From Parietichytrium sp. I65-24A (taxonomy: Eukaryota; Sar; Bigyra; Thraustochytrida; Thraustochytriidae): a stretch of 14,754 nucleotides of DNA. The translations under genes and the position numbers were made by a program. Where the stretch lies: positions 1,696 through 16,449 of the forward strand of contig BLSF01000170.1 of the NCBI GenBank assembly GCA_012862575.1. The letters are read 5' to 3'. Each line of letters starts with the position of its first letter. The first letter of the stretch is position 1. Under the pieces are notes generated by a model. It saw only the letters and a list, made by a program, of their open reading frames with translations, made no database searches and was not told the DNA's origin. This document shows, in pieces, positions 14,524 through 14,754 of the stretch.

Positions 14524-14754
14524 CTCTAATGTTAAAAAGAGCAAATGGTAAGAAGTAAAGAGTAAAGAGTAAAGGATGAAGTGGATTCGTAACTTCAACA
14601 CGAGGTTCACGCTTGCACTTTGCACTGCACCGCACCAGGGAGTTTGGGGTCTGCCGCGTCCGAATGACCCGCCTCCCAAAAACTCTCCATTTCCATGCAA
14701 GTTACAGTCATAGAGGCGCGTGTCATTATATCCCGTTAAGCACATGCTAGCAGA
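14524..14754. other. Upstream region of the last minus-strand gene
   Basis: No gene recognised. On the minus strand this should be the promoter and 5' UTR of the 13501-14523 gene. Apart from the AGTAAAG repeat (14554-14574) nothing stands out. Confidence 0.5.
14554..14574. repeat. AGTAAAG short tandem repeat upstream of a start
   Basis: Three exact 7-bp units at 14554, 14561 and 14568, 31-51 nt 5' of ATG 14523 on the minus strand, where they read CTTTACT. Confidence 0.9.

Noticed and set aside
14524-14745. N-terminal extension of the 13501-14523 gene to an upstream ATG
   Set aside because: The extra codons lie over the AGTAAAG repeat and give an unlikely hydrophobic/polar mix; 14523 gives a compact start.
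1-14754. CRISPR array, tRNA or rRNA genes, bacterial operon signals
   Set aside because: No regularly spaced repeats with unique spacers, no cloverleaf or rRNA-like sequence noticed, and no Shine-Dalgarno pattern before starts.

Overview
This window looks like nuclear-type DNA of a unicellular eukaryote, or a large DNA virus-like insert in such a genome. The evidence is candidate GT-AG introns with a polypyrimidine tract at the left end, a receptor-like coding fragment with TM5-TM7 character, no ribosome binding sites, A at -3 of one start, and no bacterial operon signals. I cannot name the species. No hallmark gene of a known virus group (capsid, polymerase, packaging ATPase) is present, so a viral origin for the right-hand genes is only a hypothesis.

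Layout. Positions 1-3629 are gene-poor and contain a minus-strand C-terminal piece of a GPCR-like protein (192-605), a good candidate intron on the plus strand (1069-1618) followed by a short reading frame, a 41-residue Lys/Ala/Pro-rich small ORF (2181-2306), a 12-bp tandem array (2507-2590), and a perfect 25-bp inverted repeat with flanking direct repeats (3280-3416). From 3630 to 14523 the sequence is much denser in long, unspliced reading frames. On the minus strand these are a P-loop GTPase-like protein with an inserted coiled coil (3630-5642), an alpha/beta frame overlapping its start by 11 nt (5632-6273), two small single-TM frames (6868-7200, 7260-7439), a soluble helical protein (7606-8145) and a very basic two-TM protein (8297-9253). 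On the plus strand, diverging from the last of these, are two tandem coiled-coil membrane proteins (9453-11456 and 11580-13421). A low-complexity helical protein (13501-14523, minus) converges on the second copy.

The most striking structure is the tandem pair. The 5' ~290 nt of the repeated coding region and the ~120 nt 3' flank are nearly identical between copies, while the coding middle is strongly diverged. The second copy starts without its first membrane segment exactly at a single unresolved base (n, 11579). Just before that base lies a fragment of the 3' end of the convergent gene, whose stop codon differs from that of the intact copy. This points either to a multi-copy, mosaic gene pair partly collapsed by the assembler, or to two alleles joined end to end.

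Taken together, the right-hand genes encode membrane-anchored coiled coils, a basic tail-bearing membrane protein, helical low-complexity proteins and a GTPase-like NTPase. A membrane-associated assembly (virion-like or membrane-remodelling) is a reasonable working idea, but nothing here proves that the products act together.
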